From Leptobrachium leishanense (lineage: Eukaryota > Chordata > Amphibia > Anura > Megophryidae): a stretch of 64,000 bases of DNA. Location: positions 156,851,322 to 156,915,321 of the forward strand of contig CM019065.1 in NCBI GenBank assembly GCA_009667805.1, written 5' to 3'. The notes under the pieces were generated by a model. That model saw only the letters and a program-made list of their open reading frames with translations, made no database searches and was not told where the DNA came from. A program made the position numbers and the translations under genes. Positions 62,380 to 64,000 of the stretch are shown in pieces; position 1 is the stretch's first letter, and every line of letters begins with the position of its first letter.

Positions 62380-63820
62380 CACGGTACAGGGTTTCTGGAT
62401 AGATTTCGTTCAGACTCCTGTCCAGGAATGCCCTCCAGTTCCATTAACTTTTTCCTTACAAGCAACAGTATTAATTCAAAAAGAAATTGCCTCCCTTCTC
62501 GAGAAAGGTGCAATTCAAAACGTACCCCTCACAACTCCAGGTTTTTTAAGCAAACTGTTCTTAGTACCAAAAAAAGACGGCGGTTATCGCCCAGTGATAA
62601 ACTTACGCACACTAAACCAATTCATACAATACCAACATTTCAAAATGGAGGGTATACATTGCCTCAGGGACCTGCTTTACCCCGGGGATTGGTTAGCAAA
62701 AATAGACCTGACAGATGCTTACCTAACGGTCCCAATTCATTCCGATCAATACCATCTTCTGCAATTCATCTGGGAAAAACAGAAATTCCAATTCACATGC
62801 CTTCCTTTTGGCCTATCCTCAGCCCCCTGGTGTTTCTCGAAACTCCTCAAACCAGTAGCTACGTTCCTAAGAGCACGGGGTGTACGTCTGATAGTATATC
62901 TAGACGATATCCTCCTGATGGCTCCCACGGAACACATGCTTACACAACACCTACACGGGTCGTTACAACTCCTGACCAAATTGGGTTTCTTGATAAATCA
63001 GAAAAAATCTATTTTACATCCCACGCAGACACTAGATTTTCTGGGTTTCACAGTAGATTCCACCACAGAAACGTTGAGCCTACCTCGTTCCAAACTCTGC
63101 GACGTTCGTCGGGAGTTACGGAGAGCTTTACAAACACCCACACTCTCAGTTCGGCATCTTGCACGCCTCATAGGGCTTCTGTCAGCCTCCATACAAGCAA
63201 TATTTCCAGGCCCCTTACACTATCGGGCGCTACAACGCCTAAAGGCGGCGGCCCTACGTCAGTCACAGTCCTACGACGCCATCACGGAACTAGACGACGA
63301 GTGTCGTCAAGAAATCCAATGGTGGCTGGACAATATGGAGGCCTGGAACGGGCGCGCCATATTTGGCGCGGCACCAGATATAGTGATAGAAGCAGATGCC
63401 AGTCAGCATGGTTGGGGAGCTCGATGTGGGGACGTTTCGGCAGGCGGCCTATGGTCACCGCAGGAACGTCGTCTACACATAAATTGTCTAGAGCTTCTAG
63501 CTGGATCGTTCGCGATCCGCAGTTTCTCCAAGACCAATTCCAATTGTTGCATTCTGCTCCGGATGGACAACATATCCGCCGTCCAGTATGTCAACAAACT
63601 AGGGGGTGCTCGATCTCGGCCTCTAGCCGTGCTAGCCAAAACCTTTTGGGATTTCTGTCTAGAACGAAATATACAAGTACAGGCAGAATACCTTCCGGGT
63701 CTACACAATGTGGTAGCCGATTGGCATTCTCGATTCCTGAGGGATGGCAGCGATTGGCGTTTAGATACGCAGATTTTCTCAAAAATTCAGGATCTTTGGG
63801 GACCTTTTTCCATAGATTAA
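62075..63820 (+). CDS. DIRS reverse transcriptase / RNase H, ends at a premature stop
   Basis: 581 codons; the conserved part starts at about residue 85 (HFLQMWRQITLDPWIL), so the true start may be later than 62075, or the frame may be entered by +1 shifting from gag. RT blocks: FLVPKKDGGYRPVINLRTLN (162-181), KIDLTDAYLTVPIH (209-222), FTCLPFGLSSAPWCFSKLLK, and catalytic VYLDDILLMA (YLDD 275-278). RNase H: VIEADASQHGWGARC, INCLELLAG, LRMDNISAVQYVN and VVADWHSR. After GPFSID comes TAA (63818-63820). The frame then continues with the typical DIRS sequence FATRLNTHLPRFYSWRLDPE to the window end, so TAA is probably a recent nonsense change. Confidence 0.88.
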   Translation: MAGPAVVGADCPAEAPTIPKEVLLPLPLIKGTPNKPHFINRNVSTRKDPSPIEDVDGDLIGPDHRVSLTSYPCSIPDTLVGGRIAHFLQMWRQITLDPWILNTVQGFWIDFVQTPVQECPPVPLTFSLQATVLIQKEIASLLEKGAIQNVPLTTPGFLSKLFLVPKKDGGYRPVINLRTLNQFIQYQHFKMEGIHCLRDLLYPGDWLAKIDLTDAYLTVPIHSDQYHLLQFIWEKQKFQFTCLPFGLSSAPWCFSKLLKPVATFLRARGVRLIVYLDDILLMAPTEHMLTQHLHGSLQLLTKLGFLINQKKSILHPTQTLDFLGFTVDSTTETLSLPRSKLCDVRRELRRALQTPTLSVRHLARLIGLLSASIQAIFPGPLHYRALQRLKAAALRQSQSYDAITELDDECRQEIQWWLDNMEAWNGRAIFGAAPDIVIEADASQHGWGARCGDVSAGGLWSPQERRLHINCLELLAGSFAIRSFSKTNSNCCILLRMDNISAVQYVNKLGGARSRPLAVLAKTFWDFCLERNIQVQAEYLPGLHNVVADWHSRFLRDGSDWRLDTQIFSKIQDLWGPFSID

Positions 63821-64000
63821 TTTGCCACTCGGCTCAACACACACCTACCCAGGTTTTACAGCTGGCGTCTGGATCCAGAAGCTCTGGCAATGGACGCCAT
63901 GCTACAGGTATGGAAAGGGGGGAGACTCTACGCATTTCCGCCCTTTGCTCTGCTAGGTCGGACATTGCTACACACTCGGCGGGACAAAGCATCAGTAGTG
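63821..64000 (+). pseudogene. DIRS RT/RNase H ORF, continuation past the stop
   Basis: In frame with 62075-63820 after the TAA: FATRLNTHLPRFYSWRLDPE, then LYAFPPFALLGRTLLHTRRD. This FA-R-N ... FPPF pattern is the conserved end of the DIRS RNase H region. Open to the window end; the remainder of the element is outside. Confidence 0.85.

Larger units (their letters stand above)
60823..64000 (+). mobile_element. DIRS-type retrotransposon, 5' part (cut by window end)
   Basis: Gag-like ORF followed by an overlapping RT/RNase H ORF of DIRS type, both plus strand, continuing to the window end. The methyltransferase-like and tyrosine recombinase parts expected downstream are not included. DIRS elements are common in amphibians. 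One stop codon is seen (63818-63820). Confidence 0.88.

Overview
The window reads as a piece of a large, transposon-filled vertebrate genome, most likely an amphibian and probably a frog. The evidence is two intact, intronless tetrapod-type olfactory receptor genes (508-1425 and 48304-49242, both minus strand) embedded in a mixture of DIRS, Penelope-like, CR1, L2, L1/Tx1-type, Ty3/Gypsy, Tc1, hAT, piggyBac and Harbinger-like elements. Species cannot be named from the sequence alone. The receptors are the only host genes I can support. They share a diverged homologous block upstream (3537-3885 and 49563-49880), so the locus looks like an old receptor duplication later expanded by transposons.

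Layout. 1-4278: receptor 1 and AT-rich flank. 4279-17300: a CR1 fragment, a Tc1 element (5331-7460) gutted by a hairpin-rich insertion, then a Penelope-like element (7461 to about 17260). The Penelope-like element is split by a 7.5-kb CR1 element, which is itself split by an L2 copy and two hAT elements with 8-bp target duplications. 17618-40185: one Tc1 transposon swollen from a probable 1.6 kb to 22.6 kb. It holds a 9.2-kb Gypsy element (itself hit by a piggyBac-type element), a second piggyBac-type element, hAT elements, an ORF1-only L1-like element and a Harbinger-like element. It also holds a 5-kb tandem duplication with a short inverted spacer, a decayed piggyBac transposase and a CR1 fragment. 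40186-47110: a decayed LINE, a 52-bp satellite array, and a full-length L2 with an uninterrupted 1065-codon ORF and twelve 44-bp monomers in its 5' region. 47111-54425: receptor 2 and several MITE-like repeats. 54426-60077: an LTR element with a tRNA-Pro-like primer site and a PNMA-like gag, with a CR1 element inside its LTR and a 304-bp insertion carrying a hammerhead-ribozyme core in its gag. 60078-64000: the 5' part of a DIRS-type retrotransposon (gag, then RT/RNase H), cut by the window end.

Functionally, the receptors would act in odorant detection. Nearly everything else is selfish DNA at different stages of decay. The two best-preserved elements are the L2 at 42824-47052 (no visible lesion) and the DIRS element (one nonsense codon seen). 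The most unusual signals are hammerhead-ribozyme-like motifs in Penelope-type debris, chains of long hairpins with covarying arms in piggyBac-type elements, a precise 22-bp inversion between the two LTRs of the Gypsy element, and the duplication with an inverted junction piece.
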